From: Palsa-1447 sp964414785
Lineage (GTDB): Bacteria; Verrucomicrobiota; Verrucomicrobiia; Opitutales; Opitutaceae
Direction of reading: 5' to 3'
DNA: 64,000 nucleotides
Assembly: GCA_964414785.1 (NCBI GenBank)
Contig: CAYPXZ010000003.1
Coordinates: 104,376 to 168,375 of the forward strand
The notes under the pieces were generated by a model. The model worked only from the letters and a program-made list of their open reading frames with translations. It had not been told where the DNA came from and did no database searches. Positions 7,815-16,914 of the stretch are shown here, in pieces. The first letter of the stretch is position 1; each line of letters starts with the position of its first letter. Both the position numbers and the translations under genes were made by a program.

Positions 7815-10547
7815 ATGCCCGAGATCACAAAGAGCTACGAGCCGCGCGAAGTCGAAAAGAGGTGGTATGCGAAATGGCTGGAGGAGGGCGCCTTCGCGGG
7901 CAAGGCGCGGGCGGGCCGGGCCCCTTATTCGATCGTCATGCCCCCGCCCAACGTGACGGGCGTCCTCACGATAGGCCACGTCCTCAACAATACGCTCCAG
8001 GACATCCTGATCCGGCGGGCCCGGATCGAGGGCAATTCGGCCCTTTGGATCCCCGGCCTCGACCACGCGGGCATCGCGACCCAGACGGTCGTCGAGCGCG
8101 AGATGCGCAAGCAGAAGAAGACGCGCCACGACTACGGGCGGGAGAAGTTCGTCGAGCGCGTATGGGAATGGCGCCGGGAGAAGGGGGGCAAGATCCTCGA
8201 GCAGCTCCAGAGGCTCGGCGCCTCATGCGACTGGGAGCGCACCCAGTTCACGATGGACCCGGCATATTCGGCGGCGGTCATGCGGACCTTCACGGAGCTC
8301 TTCCGGCGCGGCCACATCTACCGCGGCAAGCGGATGGTCAACTGGTGCCCGGCCTCCCTCACCGCCCTCTCCGACGAGGAAGTGATCATGAAGCCGGCGA
8401 ACGCCACGCTCTTCAAGGTGCGTTACGAGCTCACCGACGCCCCCGGGGAGTTCATCCAGGTCGCGACGACCCGTCCCGAGACGATCCCCGGCGACGTCGC
8501 GATCGCCGTCCACCCCGACGACCCGAGGTACGCGGCCCTGGTGGGACGCAAGGTCTGGCGGCCCCTCAACCGCGCCGAGATCGCGATCATCTCGGATTCG
8601 GCGGTGGATCCCAAGTTCGGCTCGGGCGCCCTGAAGATCACCCCCGCCCACGACAAGGCCGACTACGAGATAGGCCAGCGCCATGGGCTTCCGATCCTCG
8701 ACATCCTGAACGCCGACGCGACCCTCAATGAGCTCGCCGGGCCCGAGCTCGCGGGGATGGAGCGCTTTGCAGCCCGCAAGAAGGCGACGGAGCTCCTCAA
8801 AGCCTCCGGTGCGCTCGTCGGGGAGGAGGCCTACCAAAACAACGTCGGCTATTCCGAGCGGGCGGACGTCCCGATCGAGCCCCGGCTCACCTGGCAGTGG
8901 TGGCTGCGCTACCCGAGGGTCGAGGAGGCCAAGTCGGCCGTCCGCGACGGCCTCATCCGCTTCCATCCCGAGCGCTGGTCAAAGGTCTACCTGCACTGGC
9001 TCGAGAACATCCAGGACTGGTGCATCAGCCGGCAGCTGTGGTGGGGGCACCGGATCCCGGTGTGGTACCGAAGGGGCATCGACCGCGACAAGCTTTCGGA
9101 GGCCGACCTGCGGGACCCCTCAAAGGTCCACGTCTCCATGGAGGGGCCACCCGACCCCGAGAACTGGGTCCAGGAGGACGACGTCCTCGACACCTGGGCC
9201 TCATCCTGGCTGTGGCCCTTCGCGACCCTGGGATGGCCGGAGCCGGGCAAGATGGCGGCCGAGGGCTTCGAGCAGTTCTACCCGACGAGCACCCTCGTCA
9301 CGGGCCCGGACATCATCTTTTTCTGGGTGGCGCGCATGATCATGGCGGCCCTCGAGTTCGTCCGGCCCGGCGAGCCGCTTGAGCGCAGGATCCCGTTCAG
9401 GGACGTCTACTTCACGGGGATCATCCGCGACGCCCAGGGCCGAAAGATGTCCAAGTCCCTCGGCAACTCCCCGGACCCCCTGGACCTGATCGATGCCTAC
9501 GGGGCCGACGGTCTCAGGTTCGGTATCATCTCCACGGCGCCCCAGGGCCAGGACATCCGGTTCCAGGAGGACCGGATCGAGGGCGGCAAGAACTTCTGCA
9601 ACAAGCTCTGGAACGCCTGCCGGTTCCGCCAGATGAGCGGGCCGGCCGGGGACAACTCGTCCATGAAGTCCATCCTGGCGCGCATCGTCCCGGAGAAGTT
9701 CGACGCCGACGACCACGCCATCCTCGACCGGCTGCTTGCGACGACGCGGGAGGTCGACCGCTGCTTCAGCGCGTTCGAGTTCAGCGCGGCCACCCAGGCG
9801 CTCTACGGCTTCTTCTGGAACGATTTCTGCGACTGGTACGTCGAGGTTTCGAAGTCGAAGCTCCAGGCCGAGGATACAAGGGCCAACTGCCTCGCCCTGC
9901 AGGACCTGGTGCTCAGGCAGACGCTCCTCCTGCTCCACCCGGTCATCCCCTTCATCACGGAGGAACTCTGGTCGCTCCTCGGCTACTGCGGGGCTGAGGG
10001 GGGACTGATCCAGGACAGCCTCATTGAGGACGCGTCGCGGTGCGCCTCCGCCCTCGGGGTCCTCGGCGCGAAGCCGGATCTGGCCCAGGCCGCGTCCGTC
10101 GAGCAGATGAAGCTCTTCGTTTCTCGCGCCAGGGCACTGAAGGCCGAGAACAACCTGGCGAGCCGGCGCGATGTGAAGTTCTTCCTGATCGCGGGCGAGA
10201 CCGCTTGGGCGACCGTCCAGGCGAACCTCGCGAAGCTCACCCGGATGGCGGGAGCCTCGGAGATCACCCGCCGCGAGTCGGTCGAGGGGGCCCCCGCCGC
10301 CGTGACGACGCTCGGCACGCTCTACCTGGACCTCGCGAGCTCAGTGGACGTGGCCGCCGAGAAGGTCCGCATGTCGAAGGAGATCGACTCGCTCGCCAAG
10401 CACATCGCCGGAACCGAGGCCCGCCTGGCGAACCAGGCCTTCGTCAGCAAGGCGCCGGCCTCGGTCCTCGAGGGCGCCCGCAGGCAGCTTTCCGAGCAGC
10501 AGGCGAAGCGCGCCGAACTCGAGCGCTTGCTCAAGGCGCTCGGCTGA
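7815..10547 (+). CDS. valS: Valine--tRNA ligase
   Basis: This class I aminoacyl-tRNA synthetase charges tRNA-Val. The 910-residue protein shows PPPNVTGVLTIGHVLN with the HIGH-type motif TIGH at 52-55, an editing domain (about 190-330; GDVAIAVHPDDPR), the KMSKS loop at 544-548 followed by LGNSPDPLDLI, an anticodon-binding domain, and a C-terminal coiled-coil arm (about 840-910) typical of ValRS. Length and domain order are normal. It is transcribed divergently from glnD with 103 bases between start codons. The FMN reductase gene follows after 14 bases. Confidence 0.97.
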   Translation: MPEITKSYEPREVEKRWYAKWLEEGAFAGKARAGRAPYSIVMPPPNVTGVLTIGHVLNNTLQDILIRRARIEGNSALWIPGLDHAGIATQTVVEREMRKQKKTRHDYGREKFVERVWEWRREKGGKILEQLQRLGASCDWERTQFTMDPAYSAAVMRTFTELFRRGHIYRGKRMVNWCPASLTALSDEEVIMKPANATLFKVRYELTDAPGEFIQVATTRPETIPGDVAIAVHPDDPRYAALVGRKVWRPLNRAEIAIISDSAVDPKFGSGALKITPAHDKADYEIGQRHGLPILDILNADATLNELAGPELAGMERFAARKKATELLKASGALVGEEAYQNNVGYSERADVPIEPRLTWQWWLRYPRVEEAKSAVRDGLIRFHPERWSKVYLHWLENIQDWCISRQLWWGHRIPVWYRRGIDRDKLSEADLRDPSKVHVSMEGPPDPENWVQEDDVLDTWASSWLWPFATLGWPEPGKMAAEGFEQFYPTSTLVTGPDIIFFWVARMIMAALEFVRPGEPLERRIPFRDVYFTGIIRDAQGRKMSKSLGNSPDPLDLIDAYGADGLRFGIISTAPQGQDIRFQEDRIEGGKNFCNKLWNACRFRQMSGPAGDNSSMKSILARIVPEKFDADDHAILDRLLATTREVDRCFSAFEFSAATQALYGFFWNDFCDWYVEVSKSKLQAEDTRANCLALQDLVLRQTLLLLHPVIPFITEELWSLLGYCGAEGGLIQDSLIEDASRCASALGVLGAKPDLAQAASVEQMKLFVSRARALKAENNLASRRDVKFFLIAGETAWATVQANLAKLTRMAGASEITRRESVEGAPAAVTTLGTLYLDLASSVDVAAEKVRMSKEIDSLAKHIAGTEARLANQAFVSKAPASVLEGARRQLSEQQAKRAELERLLKALG

Positions 10548-10561
10548 GCTTGGATTGCCCC

Positions 10562-11128
10562 ATGGCAAGACCCGTGCGCATCCTCGCCTTTGCCGGCAGC
10601 GCCCGAAAGGGCTCGTTCAACCGCTTGTTCCTTGCGGCGGCGGTCGAGGCGGCGCGAAAGGCGGGCTGCGAGGTCACGGTCGCCGACCTGAACGAGCTCG
10701 TCCTTCCCCTCTATCACGGCGACCTCGAGGAGGCCGAGGGCATGCCGGCGAACGCCTTGAGGCTGGTGGAGCTCATCCTGTCCCACGACGGCCTCCTTGT
10801 CGCCTCGCCCGAGTACAACTCGATGACGACGCCGCTCCTGAAGAACACCCTCGACTGGTGCAGCCGCTCCGAGCCCAACCCGTTCGAGGGGAAGGTGGCC
10901 GCGGTGATCTCGGCCTCGCCGGGGCCGTTCGGAGGGGTGCGCTCGCTCCAGCTGGCCCAGCAGCTCCTCCTCAAGCTCGGCTGCCACGTGGTGCCCGGCC
11001 AATGCTACCTGCCGGCGGCCGGAAAGGCCTTCGACGCCGAGGGCCGCCTTCTTAACCCGAGGGCGCTGGAATCCCTTGCGGGTCTCGCCGAAAGGCTCGC
11101 CGACACCGCGCGCCGGTTGGCCCGGTAG
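10562..11128 (+). CDS. NAD(P)H-dependent FMN reductase
   Basis: A 188-residue flavodoxin-fold protein of the NADPH-dependent FMN reductase family. The FMN phosphate loop is GSARKGSFNRLF (near residue 12) and the flavin-ring motif SPEYNSMTTPLLKNTLDW follows near 84-101. Relatives reduce FMN, quinones, azo dyes or chromate with NAD(P)H; the natural electron acceptor here is not determinable. The frame is open far upstream, but only the segment from ATG 10562, which begins MARPVRILAFAGSARKG, has family character. It probably shares a transcript with valS. Confidence 0.88.
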   Translation: MARPVRILAFAGSARKGSFNRLFLAAAVEAARKAGCEVTVADLNELVLPLYHGDLEEAEGMPANALRLVELILSHDGLLVASPEYNSMTTPLLKNTLDWCSRSEPNPFEGKVAAVISASPGPFGGVRSLQLAQQLLLKLGCHVVPGQCYLPAAGKAFDAEGRLLNPRALESLAGLAERLADTARRLAR

Positions 11129-11135
11129 AGCGGAT

Positions 11136-11172
11136 CCCCCGGCCGGCGCCCGTCTGCGGGCTTGCCCGGGGG
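11136..11172 (+). terminator. GC-rich hairpin after the FMN reductase gene
   Basis: CCCCCGG (11136-11142) pairs with CCGGGGG (11166-11172), enclosing an inner GCCCG/CGGGC hairpin (11148-11152 with 11157-11161). It lies 8 bases after the stop codon. There is no T-tract, so it is a terminator candidate only, and it could equally be a leader structure for gmd. Confidence 0.35.
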
Positions 11173-11205
11173 GTGGCGCATGCCCTTAGATTCCCCCTCA
11201 CCACT

Positions 11206-12222
11206 ATGAAGAAAGCCCTCATAACCGGCATCACGGGCCAGGATGGATCGTACCTGGCCGAGCTGCTGCTGTCCAAAGGCTATGAGGTGCACGGCATCAT
11301 CCGCCGCGCCTCGACCTTCAACACGAGCAGGATCGACCATCTTTACAGCGACCCCCACGTGAACGGAGTGCGCCTGTTCCTGCACTACGGGGACCTCGCC
11401 GATTCCGTCCAGATGGTGAAGCTCCTCTACGAGCTCCAGCCCGACGAGCTCTACAACCTTGGGGCGCAGTCCCATGTCCGCGTGTCGTTCGACATCCCCG
11501 AGTACACGGGCGACGTGGACGGGCTCGGCGCCCAGCGGATCCTCGAGGCGATCCGCGAGGCGGGCCTCGTCAAGAAGGTGCGCTATTACCAGGCCTCGTC
11601 CTCGGAGATGTTCGGCAAGGTCCAGCAGGTGCCGCAGACCGAGGCGACCCCGTTCTGGCCGCGCTCGCCCTACGGGTGCGCCAAGGCCTACGCCTACTAC
11701 CTGACCGTGAACTACCGCGAGAGCTACAACCTTCACGCGAGCAACGGGATCCTCTTCAACCACGAGTCGCCGCGCCGCGGCGAGACCTTCGTGACCCGCA
11801 AGATCACGAGGGCCGCGACGCGGATCAAGATGGGGCTGCAGGACTCGCTCTACCTCGGCAACCTCGACGCGCAGCGCGACTGGGGCTACGCCAAGGAATA
11901 CGTCGAGATGATGTGGATCATGCTCCAGCAGGAGAAGCCCGACGACTACGTCGTCGCGACAAACGAGACCCACAGCGTGAAAGACTTCTGCAGGGAGGCG
12001 TTTGGGCACCTGGGACTGGACTGGGAGAAGTACGTCAGGCACGACACGCGCTATGAGCGCCCCGCGGAGGTTGAGCTCCTGATAGGGGACCCCGCCAAGG
12101 CGGCGCGCCAGCTCGGCTGGAAGCCCAAGGTCAGGTTCAAGGAGCTGGTAAAGATCATGGTGGACCACGACCTGGAACTCGCCAAGCGCGAGTCGCAGAT
12201 CGCCAATCTTCCGCGTCCGTGA
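11206..12222 (+). CDS. gmd: GDP-mannose 4,6-dehydratase
   Basis: Gmd converts GDP-D-mannose to GDP-4-keto-6-deoxy-D-mannose, the first step to GDP-L-fucose, in the cytoplasm. The 338-residue extended-SDR protein starts MKKALITGITGQDGSYLAE with the GxxGxxG NAD(P) loop, carries the catalytic region ASSSEMFGKV and the active-site Tyr/Lys in SPYGCAKAYAYYLTVNYRE, and has RDWGYAKEYVEMMWIMLQ, a Gmd hallmark. A GTG 11 codons upstream is possible but adds nothing conserved. Its stop overlaps the start of fcl (GTGA), so the two enzymes of the pathway are translationally coupled. Confidence 0.96.
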   Translation: MKKALITGITGQDGSYLAELLLSKGYEVHGIIRRASTFNTSRIDHLYSDPHVNGVRLFLHYGDLADSVQMVKLLYELQPDELYNLGAQSHVRVSFDIPEYTGDVDGLGAQRILEAIREAGLVKKVRYYQASSSEMFGKVQQVPQTEATPFWPRSPYGCAKAYAYYLTVNYRESYNLHASNGILFNHESPRRGETFVTRKITRAATRIKMGLQDSLYLGNLDAQRDWGYAKEYVEMMWIMLQQEKPDDYVVATNETHSVKDFCREAFGHLGLDWEKYVRHDTRYERPAEVELLIGDPAKAARQLGWKPKVRFKELVKIMVDHDLELAKRESQIANLPRP

Positions 12223-13157
12223 CAAAGATCTTCATCGCGGGCCACCGCGGCATGGTGGGTTCGGCGCTCGTCCGCCGCTTCGCGAGGGAGCCGGGGATCA
12301 CCCTTGTCGTCCGGGACCGGGCGCAGCTCGACCTGACGAGCCAGTCCGCGGTCGGAGCGTTCCTGTCCTCGGAGAAGCCCGACATCGCGATCATCGCGGC
12401 AGCCAAGGTCGGCGGGATCCACGCCAACAACACCTTCCCCGCCGACTTCCTCCACGACAACCTGGCGATCGCCTCGAGCACGATCCACGGGGCCTTCAGG
12501 TCGGGGGTCGGGCGCCTGCTCTTCCTCGGCAGCTCGTGCATCTACCCGAAGCTCGCCGCGCAGCCGATGACCGAGGACTGCCTTCTGACCGGGTCGCTCG
12601 AGCCCACGAACGAGGCCTACGCGATCGCGAAGATCGCCGGGCTGAAGCTCTGCCAGTACTACCGCAAGCAGCACCGGGTCATGTTCCACTCGGCGATGCC
12701 GACGAACCTCTACGGCCCGGGCGACAACTACCACCCCAAGAATTCGCACGTGCTGCCCGCGCTCATCCGGCGCTTCCACGAGGCCAAGGAGGCGCGCACC
12801 CACGAGGTCGTCGCCTGGGGAAGCGGCACGCCGATGAGGGAGTTCCTCCACGTCGACGACCTGGCCGACGCGTGCGCGTTCCTGCTCGGCCAGGACAACC
12901 CGCCGGACTGGATCAACGTCGGCACGGGCACGGACGTCACGATCCGCGAGCTGACAGAGATCGTGGCCCAGGTGACGGGCTACCGGGGGCGGATCTCCTG
13001 GGACGCCTCGATGCCCGACGGGACGCCGCGCAAGCTTCTGGACGTCTCCAAGCTCTCGGCCCTCGGGTGGAAGGCGCGCATCGCGCTGCGCGACGGGGTG
13101 GCCTCGACCTACCAGTCGTTCCTCGACGAGATGAAGTCGGGCGCACTGCGCCTCTAG
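12219..13157 (+). CDS. fcl: GDP-L-fucose synthase
   Basis: This 312-residue enzyme epimerises and reduces GDP-4-keto-6-deoxymannose to GDP-L-fucose, completing the pathway begun by the overlapping upstream gene. Visible motifs are GHRGMVGSALVRRF (NADPH loop, residue 8 on), LGSSCIYPKLAAQPM, the catalytic pair in NEAYAIAKIAGLKLCQYY, and GTGTDVTIRELTEI. GTG start at 12219 lies within the gmd stop region. No glycosyltransferase is adjacent, so the fucose donor is used by enzymes encoded elsewhere, probably for LPS or capsule. tatC follows 12 bases downstream. Confidence 0.95.
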   Translation: MTKIFIAGHRGMVGSALVRRFAREPGITLVVRDRAQLDLTSQSAVGAFLSSEKPDIAIIAAAKVGGIHANNTFPADFLHDNLAIASSTIHGAFRSGVGRLLFLGSSCIYPKLAAQPMTEDCLLTGSLEPTNEAYAIAKIAGLKLCQYYRKQHRVMFHSAMPTNLYGPGDNYHPKNSHVLPALIRRFHEAKEARTHEVVAWGSGTPMREFLHVDDLADACAFLLGQDNPPDWINVGTGTDVTIRELTEIVAQVTGYRGRISWDASMPDGTPRKLLDVSKLSALGWKARIALRDGVASTYQSFLDEMKSGALRL

Positions 13158-13169
13158 GCAGACACCGCC

Positions 13170-14156
13170 GTGGCCGACGAAATCCCACCCGTGCCGGCCG
13201 ACGTCGAGGACGTGGGCCCCAAGAAGTCCTTCTGGGGGCACCTTGCCGACCTGAGGACCGCGCTGATCAGGTCGACCATCGTGATCGTTGTCGCCCTCCT
13301 CGTGTGCCTGTTCGCGAGCCCCTGGCTCGTGAAGGTGCTGGAGGAGCCGATGAGGCACATGCGCATGTTCGAGAAGGCCAAGCCGACCGTGACGCTCATG
13401 ATCGGCGACACGAAGCTCGGGCCGTTCGAGGTGACCCGCGAGCAGTTCCCCGGGCTGCCCCCCGGGGACGCCCCGAGCGTCGTATTCCGCGTGGGCTCGG
13501 CCCCGATGGGCAAGGAGCAGGTCGCGACGCTCACGATGGAGCCGCAGGCCGCGGGGGCCGACCCGATCGAGGTCCGGCTCCACAACTTCAGCCCCGCGGA
13601 GTCCTTCATGGTGGCGTTTCATGTCGCGCTCTTCGCGGCCCTCGCGGTCTCGTCGCCATTCTGGATCTTCTTCATGGGGGGATTTGTCCTGCCGGCGCTC
13701 AACATGAGGGAGCGCAAGGTGATCTTCAGCTGGCTTGGCTGGTCGATCTTCCTCTTCCTCGCCGGGGTTCTGGCCACGTATTTCGTCCTGCTTCCGGTCG
13801 CCCTGCGGGCGTCCGTCCAGTACTCCGAGCTCCTCGGCTTCTCCGCCCAGGACTGGAGGGCCCAGGAGTACATCAACTTTGTCTGCAAGTTCATCTTCGG
13901 GATGGGGCTCGGCTTCCAGTTCCCGCTGGTCGTGCTCTTCCTCGTGAAGATCGGCGTCCTCACCCACGAGCACCTCAAGAAATACCGCCGCCACGTCGCG
14001 GTCCTCTCGCTGATCCTCGGCGCCGTCCTCACGACCCCCGAGGTCGTGACGCAGGTCGCGATGGCGATCCCCCTCTACCTACTCTACGAAGTCTGCATAT
14101 GGATAGCCTGGTACTGGGACCGGAAGAAGAAGAGGGCCGAGGCCGCCCGAGCGTAG
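13170..14156 (+). CDS. tatC: Sec-independent protein translocase TatC with enlarged periplasmic loop
   Basis: TatC binds twin-arginine signal peptides and forms the Tat export channel with TatA/B. The 328-residue protein has the conserved N-terminal HLADLRTALI before TM1, ALNMRERKVIFSW (with the Glu matching E103 of E. coli), and six membrane segments ending near residue 310. It is about 70 residues longer than E. coli TatC. The extra length sits mainly between TM1 and TM2 (about residues 62-145), which is periplasmic. No tatA or tatB is next to it. The Gfo/Idh protein at 31302 is a likely client. GTG start, 12 bases after fcl. Confidence 0.92.
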   Translation: MADEIPPVPADVEDVGPKKSFWGHLADLRTALIRSTIVIVVALLVCLFASPWLVKVLEEPMRHMRMFEKAKPTVTLMIGDTKLGPFEVTREQFPGLPPGDAPSVVFRVGSAPMGKEQVATLTMEPQAAGADPIEVRLHNFSPAESFMVAFHVALFAALAVSSPFWIFFMGGFVLPALNMRERKVIFSWLGWSIFLFLAGVLATYFVLLPVALRASVQYSELLGFSAQDWRAQEYINFVCKFIFGMGLGFQFPLVVLFLVKIGVLTHEHLKKYRRHVAVLSLILGAVLTTPEVVTQVAMAIPLYLLYEVCIWIAWYWDRKKKRAEAARA

Positions 14157-14172
14157 CGCGTGAGCCCGGGCA

Positions 14173-15795
14173 ATGACCGAGTTCGAACACGCCCTCCTGC
14201 TTCTCCTGCTGGTCGCGGGCCTTAGCGTCGTCGGTCGGCGGCTCCCTTGGCCCCACCTGATCACGTACCTTCTCGGGGGCGTGGGCGCGGCGTTCCTGCC
14301 CAGGTTCCCCCGCTTCGCGCTCGACCCGGGCTTCTTCTTCCTCTGCTTCCTTCCCCCGCTCCTCTTCTCGGACGGCTGGCTGATGCCGATCCGCGAGCTT
14401 CTGCGCGCCAAGCGCCCGGTGCTCCTCCTTGCGATCGGACTGGTGACCTTCACGACGATCGCGGTCGGCCTGATCGCGCACGCGCTCGTGCCCGGCCTGC
14501 CGCTCGCGATGGCCTTCGCGCTCGGGGCCATCGTGTCGCCGACAGACGCCGTGGCCATCAACGCGGCCACCGAGCACCTGCGGGTCCCCGCGCGCATCAC
14601 CACCATCCTCAATGGCGAGAGCCTGATGAACGACGCCACGGGGCTTGTGGGCTTCAAGTTCGCGCTTGCCGCCGTCGTCGCGGGCACCTTCTCGCCGGGG
14701 CGCGCGGCCCTCGAGTTCACGCTCCTCGCCGTGGGGGGCTTCGCGGTGGGGCTCGCCGCCGGCTACGTCGTCGGCAGGCTTCGCGACCTGCTCAGGCACC
14801 TGCAGGCGAGCGACACGATGATCGAGGTCACGCTCTCCCTGATGACGCCCTACGCGGCGTACCTCCTCGCCGAGCGCGTGGGGACCTCCGGTGTCCTCGC
14901 CGTGGTGGCCGCGGGACTCTACTCGGGCTGGCGAGACCCGGTCCGAATGGACGCGGAGACGCGCCAGACCGCCTTCGGCGTCTGGTCGCTGCTCATCTTC
15001 TGGCTGAACGGCGTCGCGTTCGTGCTGCTGGGGCTGCAGTTCCCGACGCTTTTCGCCGCCGTGAGCCACCAGTTCTCCGTGCCGCAGCTCCTCGGGCTGA
15101 CGGCCGCCGTGGCGGGGGTGGCGATGCTGGCGCGGATCGCCTGGGTCTTTCCGGGCACCTACCTCCCGTTCCTCCTGCCGGTGGTCCGCAGGAACGAGAA
15201 GCCCGCGCCGGCGCGCGCGGTGTTCGTCGTCAGCTGGGCCGGCATGCGCGGCACGGTCACCCTGGCCGCCGCGATGTCGATACCGCTCACCCTCGCCGAC
15301 GGATCACCGTTCCCGGGCCGGGACATCGTCATCTTCCTGGCCTTCGGCGTCATCGTGACGACCCTCGCGGTGCAGGGGACGACACTCGAGGGCCTGATCC
15401 GGTGGCTTGGAATCCAGGAGGATGAGAGCCGGCCCAAGGAGGAGCGCCTGGCGAGGATGACCGCGGTCGAGGAGGGACTGAACGCGCTCCGGGCCCTGGA
15501 ACCCTCGGCCGTGACGCCCGACCAGGATGCGGCCCTTGGCGCGGTCATTGCCGAGTACGAGCAGCGCCTGGCCGTCCTCACCGCGGAGGGCGAGACGCAG
15601 AAGAGCGCCCGCAGGCGCCGCCATGCGGGCCACCACTTCCGGCTCGTCGCCCTGAAGGCCGAGCGCCACGCGATCGACGGCCTCTGGCGGGCGGGGGTCA
15701 TCATCGACGATGTCCACCGGCCCCTCCAACAGCTCCTCGACCACGAGGAGACCCTGCTGCGGGGAGCGACGCCCGAGGCCGAGGAGCCAGCCTAG
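14173..15795 (+). CDS. CPA1-family Na+/H+ antiporter
   Basis: A 540-residue membrane antiporter exchanging protons for sodium or potassium across the inner membrane. About twelve hydrophobic segments precede residue 410. The ion-binding motifs are GAIVSPTDAVAINAATEHL (about 117-135) and LNGESLMNDATGLVGF (about 144-160), both with the conserved acidic residues of NhaP/CPA1 transporters. The last 130 residues are a cytosolic, partly coiled tail rich in Glu and Arg. It starts 16 bases after tatC and ends tail-to-tail with the aldo/keto reductase, their stop codons overlapping in CTAG. Confidence 0.92.
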   Translation: MTEFEHALLLLLLVAGLSVVGRRLPWPHLITYLLGGVGAAFLPRFPRFALDPGFFFLCFLPPLLFSDGWLMPIRELLRAKRPVLLLAIGLVTFTTIAVGLIAHALVPGLPLAMAFALGAIVSPTDAVAINAATEHLRVPARITTILNGESLMNDATGLVGFKFALAAVVAGTFSPGRAALEFTLLAVGGFAVGLAAGYVVGRLRDLLRHLQASDTMIEVTLSLMTPYAAYLLAERVGTSGVLAVVAAGLYSGWRDPVRMDAETRQTAFGVWSLLIFWLNGVAFVLLGLQFPTLFAAVSHQFSVPQLLGLTAAVAGVAMLARIAWVFPGTYLPFLLPVVRRNEKPAPARAVFVVSWAGMRGTVTLAAAMSIPLTLADGSPFPGRDIVIFLAFGVIVTTLAVQGTTLEGLIRWLGIQEDESRPKEERLARMTAVEEGLNALRALEPSAVTPDQDAALGAVIAEYEQRLAVLTAEGETQKSARRRRHAGHHFRLVALKAERHAIDGLWRAGVIIDDVHRPLQQLLDHEETLLRGATPEAEEPA

Positions 15796-16790
15796 CGATT
15801 GACGGCCTGCATGCTCTGCGACGGGTAGCGTTCCCCGGCGGTGACGCCGGGGGGGAGCACCGCGTCGATCTGCCTCATCTCCTCGGGCGAGAGTCGGACC
15901 GCGAGCGCCCCCAGGTTCTCGTCGAGGAACCGGGCGCGCTTCGTTCCCGGGATCGGCACGATGTCGTCCCCCTGGCCCATGACCCACGCGAGCGCGAGCT
16001 GGCTCGGCGTGCACCCCTTGGCCCTGGCCAGGGATTCGACCTCCCGGACGAGATCCAGGTTCTTCTGGAAGTTCTCGCCCTGGAAACGCGGCGAGTTCCG
16101 GCGGTAGTCGTCGGCCGGCAGGTCATCAATCGTCTTGATCTGCCCGGCAAGGAAACCCCTTCCGAGGGGGCTGTAGGCGACAAACCCGATGCCAAGGCTG
16201 CGGACCGTGGCGAGGATCCGCTGCTCGGGGTCGCGGCTCCAGAGCGAGTACTCTGTCTGGAGCGCGGAGATGGGGTGGATGGCCGCGGCCCTGCGGATCG
16301 TGTCGGGCGCCGCCTCGGACAATCCGAGGTATCGGACCTTGCCCGCCTTCACGAGGTCCCCCATCGCGCCGACCGTCTCCTCGATCGGCACCTTGGGGTC
16401 GACCCGGTGCTGGTAATAGAGGTCGATCACGTCGACCTTCAGCCGGGAGAGGCTCGCCTCGCAGCATTCGCGCACGTACCGGGCGTCCCCGCGGACGCCG
16501 AGGAATTCGCCATTTGGGCCGCGGACGTTGCCAAACTTTGTCGCGAGCACGGCCCGGTCGCGGCGGCCGGCGAGTGCCCTGCCGACCAGCTCCTCGTTGC
16601 GCCCGACGCCGTACATGTCGGCCGTGTCCAGGAAATTGCCGCCGGCGTCGAGGTAGCGGTGGATCACGCGGATAGACTCGGCGTCGTCCATCTGCGACGG
16701 GCCGTAGAATTCGCTCATCCCCATGCAACCCAGGCCGAGCGCCGACACGCGCAGTCCGCCCGGGCCCAGCTTTCGTTCGATCATGCTCAT
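15792..16790 (-). CDS. Aldo/keto reductase
   Basis: A 332-residue (beta/alpha)8 NADPH-dependent reductase of carbonyl compounds. The catalytic tetrad is visible: Asp and Tyr in FLDTADMYGVGRNEELVG, Lys in LATKFG, and His in YYQHRVD. The cofactor region PIPGTKRARFLDENLGAL lies near 280. The closest subfamily by motif is the YakC/auxin-induced-type AKR. Physiological substrate unknown. Start ATG at 16790; an alternative ATG lies two codons in. The promoter must lie in the 124-bp gap shared with the divergent prfB. Confidence 0.92.
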   Translation of the reverse strand: MSMIERKLGPGGLRVSALGLGCMGMSEFYGPSQMDDAESIRVIHRYLDAGGNFLDTADMYGVGRNEELVGRALAGRRDRAVLATKFGNVRGPNGEFLGVRGDARYVRECCEASLSRLKVDVIDLYYQHRVDPKVPIEETVGAMGDLVKAGKVRYLGLSEAAPDTIRRAAAIHPISALQTEYSLWSRDPEQRILATVRSLGIGFVAYSPLGRGFLAGQIKTIDDLPADDYRRNSPRFQGENFQKNLDLVREVESLARAKGCTPSQLALAWVMGQGDDIVPIPGTKRARFLDENLGALAVRLSPEEMRQIDAVLPPGVTAGERYPSQSMQAVNR

Positions 16791-16815
16791 GTGGGGAGTA
16801 GTTATCGCAGAGGCG

Positions 16816-16902
16816 CGCCGGCCCGCAAGTCGGGCCGGCGGTTTCCAGCCTCCAAATTAGGGCCCTTGTCCGCTTGCGGTCGGGCCCGGACGGGGTTTTA
16901 TT
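16816..16902 (+). promoter_or_regulatory. Two hairpins in the prfB leader, the second followed by a T-tract
   Basis: A perfect 10-bp stem CGCCGGCCCG/CGGGCCGGCG with loop CAAGT occupies 16816-16840. A second GC-rich foldback (GTCCG with CGGAC, 16867-16891 region) is followed by GGGGTTTTATT ending at 16902, 13 bases before the prfB ATG. The second looks like an intrinsic terminator placed inside the leader, so attenuation of prfB is possible. The first hairpin also lies close upstream of the divergent aldo/keto reductase start (16790). Confidence 0.35.
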
Positions 16903-16914
16903 CGCCGCTCCACC

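Noticed and set aside
10040..10561. N-terminal extension of the FMN reductase reading frame inside valS
   Set aside because: Low-complexity Arg-rich reading of valS in another frame; family sequence starts at 10562.
11136..11173. Shared repeat family with the valS leader (both contain CTTGCC and CCGGGGGG)
   Set aside because: The common part is short and GC-rich, which is expected by chance in this genome.
12051..13994. 647-codon open frame antisense to gmd, fcl and tatC
   Set aside because: No domain pattern, His/Arg/Glu-rich; opposite-strand genes are well supported.
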